Assembly: GCA_907163375.1 (NCBI GenBank)
Contig: CAJQUW010001823.1
Span: 55,987-119,986, forward strand
Direction of reading: 5' to 3'
DNA: 64,000 nt
Source of the DNA: Prostheceraeus crozeri
Taxonomy: Eukaryota > Platyhelminthes > Polycladida > Euryleptidae
Shown piece by piece: positions 1 through 11,300 of the stretch; the stretch's first letter is position 1; every line of letters starts with the position of its first letter. The translations under genes and the position numbers were made by a program. The notes beneath the pieces are model-generated. The model had not been told where the DNA came from. It searched no databases and saw only the letters and a list, made by a program, of their open reading frames with translations.

Positions 1-300
1 GATGCAATTGACATTTCTGGATGTTCTGTTCTCAATTTCTGTTTTATTTTGTTTAGAGTAGCGGTAGGCTTTTCTTCCGCGCATCCCATTAGCTCGTTTT
101 TCATTGTATCATTATTTTTCCTTGGAAGATGTCTACCTCACGACAATGCTTTGATTCGTCATTTTTCTTTGAACTTTTTGATGAGGTTGTTTACGGTCTG
201 TCTCTTAATGCCTACCATCTCAGTCAACCCCAAAAGTCAACCCTATCCAGTCTTTTAATTCAATCAGCGCATTTATCAATTGTTGTCTATCATTAGGGCA
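1..300 (-). pseudogene. IS630/Tc1-type transposase N-terminal fragment (cut by window edge)
   Basis: Reading the minus strand from about 300 down to 1 gives, in more than one frame, a helix-turn-helix region with the string VGIKRQTVNNLI. This matches the LGIKRQTARSI string of the neighbouring transposase at 931-1944. Next comes ATLNKIKQKLR..PE, matching ATLKEINAILRLRCPE of the neighbour. At least two stops or frame changes break it (around 230 and 140). It is therefore the DNA-binding half of a related but distinct transposase. The catalytic half would lie left of the window. Homology by eye to the neighbour is clear; function is lost. Confidence 0.6.
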
Positions 301-433
301 CCTAATGGCCACGACATATTCAGTTGCAGATGTAGAATGATTAAAATGCAGTCTATTAATTCATATGCATCTCAACATTAATTATTTTGAAATTTGACTT
401 TAATTCATATCGCTGAAATTGTTGTATAGCAAT

Positions 434-622
434 GACCAATTCAAATTGAAATGAGACCAAATTCAATGGAATATCGTACATCATTCAGTCCAAAGAAATC
501 CAACCGACCAAATTAAATGGAAATTTTGTCTCGTTGACCAAATTAAATGGAAAGCAGAAGCCATGATCTCTCAAGTGACCAATTTCAATGGAAGTCTGAC
601 CAAATTAAATGGGAGAGGGCAT
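434..622. repeat. Iterated 16-bp motif, probable terminal repeat of the left IS630 element
   Basis: Five copies of a motif close to GACCAAATTAAATGGA start at 454, 506, 536, 577 and 598, with a weaker copy at 434. All have the same orientation and irregular spacing (21-52 bp). They lie just upstream of the transposase fragment at 1-300 and stop next to the TA at 623-624. The neighbouring element has its own repeated unit inside its ends. I infer that these are transposase-binding units in the terminal repeat of the left element. Confidence 0.55.
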
Positions 623-624
623 TA

Positions 625-2157
625 CACCATTTACAACTCAAGTTCAGTCAATCAGAATTCAAGTTAGTCCATGATATCTAAATCAGAATTCAAGTTGGTC
701 AATCAGAAGGAAAGTTCGTCCACAAAGCTTTTGAGTGCAATTGGTATCATAAAATGATTTTAAAATTTCTCATAATTTAAAATTACTTCATAGCTATGCA
801 CTCGTAATCGCCAATTTTGAATGCGATATTTTCAAATAATTTAAACTTCGTGACTGCACCTGTTTCATAGAAATACTTGTATCTCAAGTTTGTCATAAAC
901 ATTAGCGCTGAGAACTGTAAAAGACTAGTCATGGACTTTGAAAGTGAAGCAAGTACAAGCAACCTGAGTAATTTGCCAAGAGGCCCCTACAGGAAAATTG
1001 CCAACGTTGATAAGCAAAGGTTGATTCAAGCTTTCGAACGCGGAGACGATTTCATTGATCTTGCCCGACAATTGGGAATCAAACGCCAAACTGCGAGATC
1101 AATCATATAATGAAGTCTCGAAGTGATAGAACAGTAAAACAGCATGGAGGACTTCGTTATCGCAAAGTTGATGATTCGATGAGAGGCGCACTGTAGAAAT
1201 TGTCAACGAAAAACTATTGGCTACTCTAAAAGAGATTAATGCTATTTTGAGACTAAGATGCCCTGAAAAGCCTGTAATTTCAGAGTCACTTGTAAGCACC
1301 ATCTTAGATAAAATGCTCATTACAAGTAAGCTAGCTCGGGACGTGCCAGCTCAACGCAACTCAGAAGAAGTCATAAACAAGAGATACGAGTATGCACGAT
1401 GGTACTTAGAGGACGGTCAGCTGAACGAGACCATATTCATCGACGAATGTGGGTTCCACGTGTGGACAAAGCGATCCTACGAAGGTCAGCGAGAGGACAG
1501 CGAACTTATCGAACTGTCGCGAAGCAGCGTGGAAGGAATCTTTCTGTGATAATGGCTATCAGTAACTCTGGATTGATCCACTACAGTGTGCAAGAGGGCT
1601 CTGTCAGTTCTGATGGATTTTGTGATTTTGTAAATGAACTCAGTGCTATTGTGGGTGAAGAAGCTGCATTTTTTATCATGGACAATTGCAAGTGTCATTT
1701 TCGTGCTATACCACCGAGAGAAAATCATAAGATAATTTTTCTTCCACCATACTCACCATTTTTAAACCCTCATGAGGGCGCATTTTCGTGCTTCAGAAGT
1801 GCCATAAAACGGCAACTAGCAGCATCGCAATCGATTTTTGATGATGAAAATGCTGCTCGGAATTTGCAAATTGAACTTAGCACAATATCGATGTTATTTA
1901 CTAAGATCCTTTATATCTCCTGCAGCCGCAGAAGTTACAGCTGACAAGAGTGCCGGTTGGTACCAACTTATGATGACCTACCTTCCCAAATGTTTTGCAA
2001 AAGAAAGTATTCAAGGATAATCTGACTAATGTCCTGTTAATATAAGCATTTCTTTGATTAAAGACGAACTTACCTTCTGATTGACTAACTTGAATTCTGA
2101 TGAGATATCGTAGACTAACTTGAATTTTGATTTACTGAACTTGAATTGTAAATGGTG
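625..2157 (+). mobile_element. Complete IS630/Tc1-like DNA transposon with ~96-bp TIRs, TA target
   Basis: The element is bounded by TA at 623-624 and 2158-2159. The left end (625 to about 720) and right end (about 2062 to 2157) are inverted copies with few mismatches; both begin CACCATTTACAA when read inward. Each end contains the unit CAGAATTCAAGTTAGTC or a close variant two to three times. Length is 1,533 bp. It contains a single transposase gene, now broken. TA duplication and a DDE transposase with LPPYSPFLNP place it in the IS630/Tc1-mariner superfamily. Confidence 0.85.
931..1944 (+). pseudogene. IS630-like DDE transposase, broken by frameshifts
   Basis: ATG at 931 opens a reading frame starting MDFESEAS, with a helix-turn-helix (GPYRKI...LIQAFERGDDFIDLARQLGIKRQTARSI). 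It stops at 1108. Coding resumes in another frame about 1119 (an in-frame stop lies near 1195), runs through the first catalytic motif FIDECGFHVW (about 1438-1467), and shifts again near 1480-1500. The last part has the second Asp in IMDNCKCH (about 1680) and the third acidic residue in LPPYSPFLNPHEGAF (about 1770), with 30 residues between Asp and Glu. All three catalytic residues survive, but at least two frameshifts and one stop make it non-functional. It would cut and rejoin at TA sites. Confidence 0.8.
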
Positions 2158-2296
2158 TATTTGTGAATAATGCATGATTTTGCAAGGCTTTCTATGTCCA
2201 CAGGTTAATAAGTTCCACGAAGCAGGTAATTATTTTCCTGGTTGGAAATTATTAACCTGGTGCAGACTTCTATGAAAAAAGTCATGCATTATAACA

Positions 2297-2396
2297 GATA
2301 ATGCATAGATTTCTTCGGTCATAATTTGTCATAATAACCTCGAGCCTTCGGCTCTCGGTAATTATAGCAATAATGACCTCAAATCTATGCATTATC
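2297..2396. repeat. Inverted repeat / hairpin with nested GC-rich stem
   Basis: GATAATGCATAGATTT at 2297-2312 is the exact reverse complement of AAATCTATGCATTATC at 2381-2396. Near the middle (2338-2358) is a smaller, nearly perfect palindrome containing GAGCCTTCGGCTC. This is similar in style to the hairpins at 44.2-45.0 kb. Confidence 0.7.
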
Positions 2397-3135
2397 TATT
2401 ACATACTTTCGGCTTGCCAAAGTTGAATGTAAATTTCTATGCCACAAGCATTTTCAAAATACGTGATTTTGGCTTGCTGAGCTTCAAGCATAATCTAAAA
2501 TGCAGTTTTGTTCTGTCGATTTCTACCTGTCGGTCGCTTAATGGATGTCATTGCATCGCATGTCGCATTGACATCTAAACAGCCTAATGCATAGTTTCAT
2601 GTGACAAGATGAAATCTATAAACAAGACAAATCTTCGTCTTTTGAGACTATGAAAAGTGATAAGTTGCATCGAATCTTGTCGTCGATTTTATTTTCTCAA
2701 GCTGACCAGCATTTTTCCTAACAGATTTGGTTTGTGAAATGAATAGATTAAATTATCATCATGATACATATAGCCTACTTCGGAAAGGTACTCGCGTGCC
2801 ATCTGATGAGGCCTCGCGTACCACAGGTTGGTAACCTCTGGTGTAGAGCGTTTATGAGAACATCATCATGATATTACATGCGACAGTCGAGAAAAGAATG
2901 CTGCTTGAGGAAATCGCTTGTTGTGGATTGAGTGTCATACTGCCGCATGTTTTGACAGCGATAATGATGCGTCTAACCCTATGAAGCCAAAAGGAGATAT
3001 CGAAAATGTATCAGAAGACTTGTTTGGAAGAGACCGCACACGATAGTAAAAGCTCACTTTCCGAAGTTGGAAAAACAGTGAAACATCGCTCGTGTTCAAA
3101 AGCAAACCTGGACTCATAGAGCGTGGACCTAAGAA

Positions 3136-3350
3136 CTTTTATCAGGAAATGTAATTTCATAGAGTAAGTATATTAGGTATGGTAGCAACACAGTATTAAT
3201 TAAATCCTCATTGTGTGCGGTTTTGATTTTATCCAAGTGACTCAGCACCAAATGTGAGATTGTTGCAGTTTTGAAGAAATTGCCATGAATTGACTGATCA
3301 TGATAGCAATACAGAAGAAAGAATAGCATTTTATACAAATCCTCCGTATT
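3136..3350 (-). repeat. Dispersed repeat, second copy at 31,362-31,490 (+)
   Basis: The minus strand here contains CGGAGGATTTGTA followed by TATTCTTTCTTCTGTATTGC and GATCAGTCAATT. The plus strand at 31,362-31,490 contains the same strings in the same order with scattered differences. It is an unclassified interspersed repeat family. Confidence 0.6.
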
Positions 3351-6300
3351 CTAAGACCTTGGGGAAGCAATGTTCATTAAATCAGCTTCGATGGAAGTGC
3401 CTTAATTACTTAAATGTTCAGCCTTATTAAAAGGAGTATTCTCATGAGCTTGATCATGTCACTTTAACATATGCCGGCACTGAAACAGCACAATATCGAA
3501 AAAAGACAATATCATGACTAATTAATTAAAGATGTAAACGGGTACACAAATCTATTCAGTATCAGACTTTTGATTCAGATAAGAAATGAAGCTTAATTTA
3601 ATGAATCATAAAATTATACAACTGTAAAAATGTCATCAATCCACAAAAATGGGCAACTTGAAATTTGAGGCAAGAAGCAGAAGATTTCAACTTTAGCATG
3701 AAAAATTGCATTATAAGCGGTTCATGAAGTTTTCTTTATAATAAGCTTAATGTCCGATTAATTGAGATGCCTGTAATAGCATTTTCATTCTTTCTGATAT
3801 CCTAAAAGCTCCATACTGCTTATTTATTGTCGTCTGAGGTTCCAAATTGCTAACTAGTAGGGTATGGTATAAACACAGGAGTGATTAGCAAAAATTAAAC
3901 TTTTTTGAAATTGATTTAATATTTTTTCAGACCGCAAGGACGCAATCTCCGCGAAAAACTGAATCTTTTGATGCAAAAATTTTCACGGTATGCTGACATT
4001 TTTTTGAGTAGACACTCTACCTGTTACATATGCTGTATGCCTTCTCTATGTGTAAATCTGCTTGGGACACTTGAAAATTGTCTGAATGAAAGGACGCCGA
4101 ATCATAATACAGTGCCCGAACATGTATGTCATTGAAATAGGTCTTGCTGGTATATTTACGTTGGAGGTTACTGAGGGAGTAAAATATAAAAAAACAGAGT
4201 TACTTCTGAATTATTCGAAAGAATCAACAAACATGTGAGCAAATTTGTCTTCGGAGAGGTTGCTTCTATCACTTTTCATCGTCAAAGAGGAAGCAAAGAA
4301 GAATTCTCTTACACTTTCTTCTTCGATATCATCGAGTAATATAACACCGCGCAATGCTTGCGATTCCAAAGAAAGTCTGTTGAAAACATAGTGCTATACA
4401 TTCTACAGTGAAGTCTGCTGCAATTCAAATTTCTCTGTATAATATCATAAACTAACTATTAGAAATTTTTTAGTAATAGCATGTACAATAACTAGAACAA
4501 TGAGGGTAAATATATCCATCTATGTGGAATATTAGAGATGCAAAAATGAACAAGTAAAGAAACAAAAAGGAATAAATGAAGACATAGGGACAAAGACATG
4601 TGGTTTTTTCCCAACTAGAGCTTGCGCAATCCACAGGATGAGTCAAATTAAATGTCACTATTTTATAAAGTGTTGTAGATCACTGAAAATCCAACCAATT
4701 TTTAAATGCGATATATCATTTTAAAAATCCGAGTGTGGCCAACATTTTTACGGATTTTGGAGGTTTATGTTGACTTCTGAAACATTTGACGATTTTGAAT
4801 TTCAAAATTTTTCCTAATTTTCCCTAATATCACAATACTTAAGACATTTGATTTGCAAATTTTTGCTTACAGGAAAGTTGTCTAATTCTACATGAAGTCA
4901 ATATGGAAGTCAAGTGAGGTGCTAAATGGCTGTCATGGTAATTGGAGTGGCTAAAGATAGCCAAATACTTAAAAGAAAGTGAGCACTTTGAAATAAGTGG
5001 ATTGCTTTGTAAGCTCTAAAAAAGAATTCTTCACATGAAACGTTACGTGAGGTCACTGTCAGTGTGATAGACTGCGAAGTGGGAGGTTCAACGAAATGGC
5101 TGAAAAAGTGCCAGTTGATGTGGAACAGAAGAAAGCTGCGGTTCACTCTGCCAGTAGTGGCATCATGATGCCAGACTGATCAGTCTCTGGCACCTCTCAT
5201 CCGTGTGCAGGACTCGTAAAGAGACATGACTAAGGGCCTATAACAGCCGAAAGACAAGTCGTCTTTCTAAGCGGCATCTAGGGGCGCGCGCGCCAGGCAC
5301 GTAGCCATGGGTGGGCTTGGGGGTCGACCGCCCCCATTTTGCAATCCTGCCCCCCTCACTTCGCTATCGCATGAAAATTGATAATGCGAGACCGGTTAGT
5401 CAACAGTCAAATGTATGCATTGGAAAACATATGGAGTCGATCCCCATCATATATCGTTAGATCTCATGCGCGCGCTGCTACAATCCATTTCCATGTTAAC
5501 ACACGACGCTCACTCTTCACTGACAGCGGTGCACGCAACGGCGTCACCGGTCCCGGAGTGATGTGTTGACGTCATCAGCTAGCAATCGTTTTCTTGTTCG
5601 AACAGATTCATCGACTGCGACCGCAAAGCGCGTGCGTTCTTTTGATTCCCATGACTTTGACATAAGCTGAAGATTGATTTCTGCCATAGAAATTGACAAC
5701 AATAAAACCTCTAGAATGGAAATTAAGCTTCATGCAATGCACAATAACGGCACATAAATCGCACGTATTTTCACTTAGATGCACCTGCCAACGTCTGTAT
5801 CATTGATGAGTAAATCGAGCCCCAACTTAGTTCCCCATGTTGCCAACTTAGTTTTCAATTTCCATTCCGCGACGCTGAGTTCTTGATCAACAGTTTATTT
5901 CTATGGATTTCTGCATGCGTGCTGCTGCTCCTTCTCAAAACCACAGACGTATCACCGTGTGAACTTCACTGTGAATTCACTGACTTCGCCATCTAGCAAT
6001 ATTTCTTCGTTTTCGCGATATCAACCTCACGTTTTTGTGTTTCGGTCAACATTACGCTTCTGCGATGAGCAAACCAAGGCAGCGTCAAATGCTTTATCAA
6101 ACAACACTATCTTTTAAGAAACGTCATGTGGAGTCTGAGACTATTGATGCACCATTTGGGCCTATTTGTGATGACAACTCAAACATCAATTCAAGTGACA
6201 CGCCACCTACACTACAAGGTGAGAGCATCAGTGGAAAAGTCATCGATGCTGAACCTGACAAGGACGAACCCAGAGACCTGTCTAAAAAAGGAGAGCAGCC

Positions 6301-6980
6301 AAAACAGCCAATTATCTCGTTTCCGAAGTCTGGTGAGAGGAAGTTTTCATCATACTGGTACAGTCAGTATGAATGGATTGAATACAGCATTGAAAGGGAC
6401 GCTGTATTTTGCCAACCATGCAGACTATTTGGCTCAACTATGATGGATTCTACTTATGATGTGTTTTTAAGAAAAGGTTGCTCAAATTGGAAGAAATTGA
6501 GAGAGAAGTGCACCAAACATTGCAGCAGCAGTGTTCATAAAATAGCTAAGGAAGCTACGAAGCAGTGGCTTGTACAGCAAAAGGTTGGCAGGGTAGATCA
6601 GCAACTTGATCCAGTCTTTCGAGACACACACTTGCTGAGCATACACAAGGATCATCTCAAAACTGTCATTGATATAATCATGTTCTGCTCTAGACAGGAA
6701 CTTGCCTTTGAGAGGTGATGACAAAACTTTAGATTCTTTGAACAAAGGAAATTTTTTAGAGCTGTTGGACTTGCTGTCACAATATGACAAAAACATACCT
6801 GATTGTCTCTCTAGGCTTCCTAAAAATGGAACAATGCTTAGCCCAGAGATTCAAAATGAGCTCTTAGAATGTTCCAAAAATGCTCTTTTAGACTGCATTA
6901 TCAAACAAGTGAAAGATGCAGTGTATTATGCAGTTATTGCAGACGAGGTAAAAGACATAACCAAGAGCGAGTTACTTGGC

Positions 6981-7824
6981 AGTAGTAAGAAAACGGCGAA
7001 CACTCGACCGGCGCCCCCCCCCTCTGGAACGACAGAGTGTCGTGGTCGGCCGCCGTGGTGCTTTGGGTCTGACTCCCCCCCCTCTGGAACGACAGAGGTT
7101 GTAGTCTGTCGTGGTGTGCCGGCCAGGTGGGTCCACGTTCACAAACTGTTCGCTGACTCCCCCCCCCTCTGCAACGACAGAGTGTGAGACTCGGGTGAGT
7201 TGGTCCGACCGCCTGGTTGACGTGGGCGACCGTCTAGGTTGACGTGGGCGACCGTCTAGGTTGACGTCGCCGACCGTCTAGGTTGTCGTGGGCGACCGTC
7301 TAGGTTGTCGTGGATGGTGAAATGGCTGCCAGATTCGGATTCAGCGTAAAATTCTGCATCTGTGGTGTGATTTCCAGCTCAATCGGCGAGAAAAAGTTTT
7401 TCTTCAAAATTTTAACAGAGTTAGAATTTGGGACGTTTTGGTGTGTAGCGCCCAAACGAACCATCGGATGAGAAAACGGAGGCCAGATTCGGATTCAGCG
7501 TGAAATTCTGCATCGGTATGGTGAATTTGAACGCAATCGGAGAGAAAAAATTTTCGCTGACGTCCCCCCCTCTGGACAGCTCGCTTCGGTTTTGGCTTCC
7601 AGTGGACGGATTTTGTCGTGCCATAGCTCGTTTGAAAGCTAAGAGTGAGACAAATTCACTGAAAGAATCGGCTTGTTCCTATCTGTCTTCGTTTAGATGT
7701 GAGACGCCATTTAAGATTTTGGGACATTGGCGAAAAACGACAGAGTTAGAATTTGGGACGTTTTGGGCTGTAGCTTCAAAACGAAGCATCGGATGGGTAA
7801 ACGGAGGCCAGATTTGGAATCAGC
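6981..7824 (+). repeat. Left terminal inverted repeat of the Polinton-type element
   Basis: It matches the complement of 16242-17085 over exactly the same length (844 bp) with few substitutions. From outside inward it holds: the AG terminus; three copies of a C-run followed by the small hairpin CTCTGNAACGACAGAG (7022, 7082, 7167); a 22-bp minisatellite (7209-7315); then two AT-richer modules, one containing CTTCCAGTGGACGGATTTTG. Open frames here are repeat sequence, not genes. Confidence 0.85.
7209..7315 (+). repeat. 22-bp minisatellite inside the left TIR (about 5 units)
   Basis: The units read GACCGTCTAGGTTGACGTGG plus GC, with variants (GACCGCCTGG..., GTTGTCGTGG, GACGTCGCC). About five units repeat head to tail. 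The mirrored copy sits at about 16,754-16,861 in the right TIR. Confidence 0.85.
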
Positions 7825-7983
7825 TTGATGTTATTGTCCAAAGAGGATCATCATCCAATGAGAATCAAGCATTTCTTTATAAATAGCGAGCCTTCCACAG
7901 TGAGAATCATTCCATCGTTGAATCATACGAGTGACGGACGCACATTTTCTCTCTCTAGTTCCCTGTTCTATTATCCAACTAAA

Positions 7984-8315
7984 ATGGTAAGTCGCTACTT
8001 CCCTCCCTCTCCTCCCTTGAACGTAAACTTAATACAATCTTTTTCATTTTCAGGCATCTACTCCATCTGCTGCACTAGTAGGACAAAATGGCAGTCTTTT
8101 TACTTCGTGAAGGGTGGAAATATACAGGGATAGGAAAAATGTCTTTCAGTGGAAAAGTCATCACATGGGGAATGTACAGATGTGGACACATATTCACAAG
8201 GAAAAAACAATCTCATGCGATACATAAAACAACAATGTTTATCTACAGAAATCAACATCAAAATACTAAGTTAAGCATGATTATGCTAAGACGTCTCCTG
8301 AATGTGGTAGTGTGA
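7984..8315 (+). pseudogene. Degraded copy of the polymerase gene 5' end (ATG exon, intron, finger)
   Basis: ATG at 7984-7986 is followed at once by a GTAAGT donor. An acceptor TTTTCAG ends at 8053, giving a 67-bp intron. The next bases translate as ASTPS. The polymerase gene on the other strand has the same layout: ATG, a 67-bp intron, then ASTSS. Downstream (about 8185-8240) is a frame reading CGHIFTRKKQSHAIHK, matching CGHIFTRKRDLTRHIK of the polymerase's first zinc finger. Stops follow and no polymerase domain remains. I infer an old inverted partial duplication of the gene's start beside the left TIR. The alternative is an independent small gene with a shared N-terminus. Confidence 0.5.
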
Positions 8316-8355
8316 GTTTAATTCTTTTGGGTGGTGGTATGTTTGTGTCAGGATG

Positions 8356-11300
8356 TCAATGTGGAAGAGATATGTTGTGTTCTAACCAGCACCTCTTATC
8401 CTCCCATGCTGAAAGCGCCCGTTTCCTAAAAGTATGAGTTTTGATCTCATGCGACTTAGATTTTAAGATTGTCATATTGACAAACGTTATATTTTTATTT
8501 CTATAGGCTTTCCTGAAATTTTTATGTTTCATGTTAGAGACCAATGATCTTGATACGCCTTTAGCACGCTTAATACTATCGTCACTATCCTTTAATTTCA
8601 TACTGTACATTTTTGGACGGAGGAGAATCATTTCATCTATTTCCTTCCCTGCTGTCTCATCCTTAAAGCAGCCAAGTTTTGCCTTATTTTTGATGGAGTA
8701 GAGTGGGTGATCAGTAGGATAATTTGATGTATCAAAATATCTTTCTAAAGATTTTCCTACTTCATTGAAATTTAAATCTTTTTGAGTGGTAATACCTAAG
8801 AAGAAACTATATGTATCACCACCCAACAAACGAACCCCTTTTACGAGAGGACATGGTTTTAGTATTTTATAAAAGAGTTGGTACATTTCAAGCTTAGAGT
8901 AATCTAGTACAGCTTGACCAATATAGATGGGCTTGCACAACTCAACTTCAGATTTTATCATTTTAACACCTACAAGGTCCTCATCGATAATGTCTCTATC
9001 GATGAATAGAGGTGATGAGACCAATTTCTTAAATTTTGTAACATCATTGACTAGTTTATAGTTTACACGTTTTCTAACATCCTCCATCGTCTTACCAAAT
9101 AGACTATTATTCTTATACTTATAAAAATCTTTTTCAAAATTATTTTGGGCTAGTGCACGTTTCTGGCTGTTGCTATCAATATATGGTTTGAGGAAGGCTT
9201 TCTGTCTAAATTTAATAATGCGGTGAACTCTTTTTAAAATCATACCCATTTCTAAATAAAATTTTAAGATGCTAAAGTGGACTAGATAGTTTTCCTTATC
9301 ATACTGGGTGAGTAAAAGTTTGCGACAAGGCTTATAGTCGGGTTGACCGCATGATTCTAAATCTTTATGAAATTGTTTCATAAAGTCGGAAAACATATCT
9401 TTGGTCACTTCACCTGATTCGGGTGCGAGTGGAAAATCTACGGTTTTATGTTTAATATTATTTGGATAGATTAGATCTATCTCAAAATAATATCCCCAAT
9501 CACCTTCATCTGGAATTGCTAGTATGTTAGAAGGGTTGGAGAGATGCTGAATTTCACTATCATCTAACCAGCTAAACTCAGAGTGAGGGAGTGGTTTGGA
9601 TAATGAACTACCATACAAATTATTTTGGTCATAATACTTAAGATGGGTATGATCATTACCTACTGTTTCAGATTTTAACCTATGTTTATTTACAAATGTG
9701 AGACCACCGCGAATTCCTCGCTCAAATAAATTATACATCTCTGGATATTGTAAGAGATGAATGGTCTCACCAGTCATTTTAAAAGCAGACTTAAATGACA
9801 TGGCTGGTAGACTGACAAAGTGGACGGGATCTAACTTATCTTCTTCTAATGCCACTCGTCGAAACTCCTGAAATACATCAGCCAGCAAAAATACATCTAA
9901 CTTAAGGTAGGCAATCATATATTCACCAAATGTATGGCAGTCAAATTTTATCCATGCATCTTGTGCATGATCATAATCTTCGGTCTTACATTCTGCACCG
10001 CTCAAATCATTTTTAAATTTATCTATGGGCGGAAGAGAAGTCTCGCCGAGTTTACTAATTGCATCAAAATATGCATATGGAAAGACTCCTTTCCGTGTGA
10101 TGACTTCATCGGTTAGATTTGGATATTGTTTCTTAAGATTTTGTGTTAGTGGAAGAGACTTCAGATTTTGTACGAGAGAGGCCAGTGATGCAGTCATAAA
10201 TTGGTAGGAATCTAAAAATTTTATATCAAAATAGACCGTCTTATTTTCTTTAGTTTTATCGACAGGCACTTTTGCTGTCATGGCCATAAACTTCTCTCTC
10301 GTTTGTGCTATTACATCAAGCTTCCACTCTTTCATTTGACCTAAACCTCCTTTTATTATCATATGGCTGTCGTAGCCCTTGAAATTATGGAAAATGACGG
10401 GTAATGTACGCCGTTTCATCCTCAGCGAAAAATTGCATTTTGAACATAGTGCGTTTCTAAATTTACCAGTGATGTGATCATGGTCGCGCACTTTCTTAAT
10501 CTTATCATCATCAAATGTTTTCCTACATTTGGGGCAAACGTTGCAGCTATCAAATTTTGCTTGATCATCTGCTGTCATATGCAATGATCTGCGATAGAGT
10601 TCACCATCATACTTTTGCTGAAATTTTACAGCCTGTTCGAGGAATTGTAGGAATTGGTAAATACAATCCTCACCTTGCCAGATGTGCATTTTATTTTTTC
10701 TATTTTGGAAATGGTCATGCCATACTTCATAGCAGGAAATGGCTGCTGGTCGATGGATGTTATCATCGATATAACATTCGATGTCAGCATAGATGACACG
10801 AAGAGGACTTAGTTCATCGCCATTCTCTCTATATGAAAACTCCTTATCTTTGGGCATGCGTTCCATTTGCAGTTTACCTCGCTTACACCACTCATAATGA
10901 GTTTCAAATTTGTTTTTACTCCTAAAGTTCCGAATGCATCTGTCACAGTAATAAATCTCTGATGAGGTAGAATTTCTTAAGTGGTGGTATAAGCGAGAAA
11001 TTTTGGGAATGCCGCAGTAGTGCCATTCCTCACTATCATCCTGTCTTACTAACAAAAGGTTGACAACGTGGTCATAACAACTCGAACGCGAGTTGTAGCG
11101 GACACCCTTCAATCCCTTTTCCCAAACATGGAGAACTATTTTGATGTTGTTCAATTTTTCAAATTTTTCTATATCTTTAATTTTCATATCTTCACTATTG
11201 CAGTCATCAAACTTTAATTCATTCTCCCACTGTTGATACTTACTCTTACGGTATCGGCTATTCTGTACATCATTATAGTGGAGAATGGAGAGGACGGCAT

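Larger units (their letters stand above)
2160..5278. other. Non-coding stretch with a hairpin and an old dispersed repeat
   Basis: No reading frame here looks like a protein I recognise. It contains the 2297-2396 hairpin and the 3136-3350 dispersed repeat, annotated separately. The rest is AT-rich sequence with no structure I can support. Confidence 0.4.
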
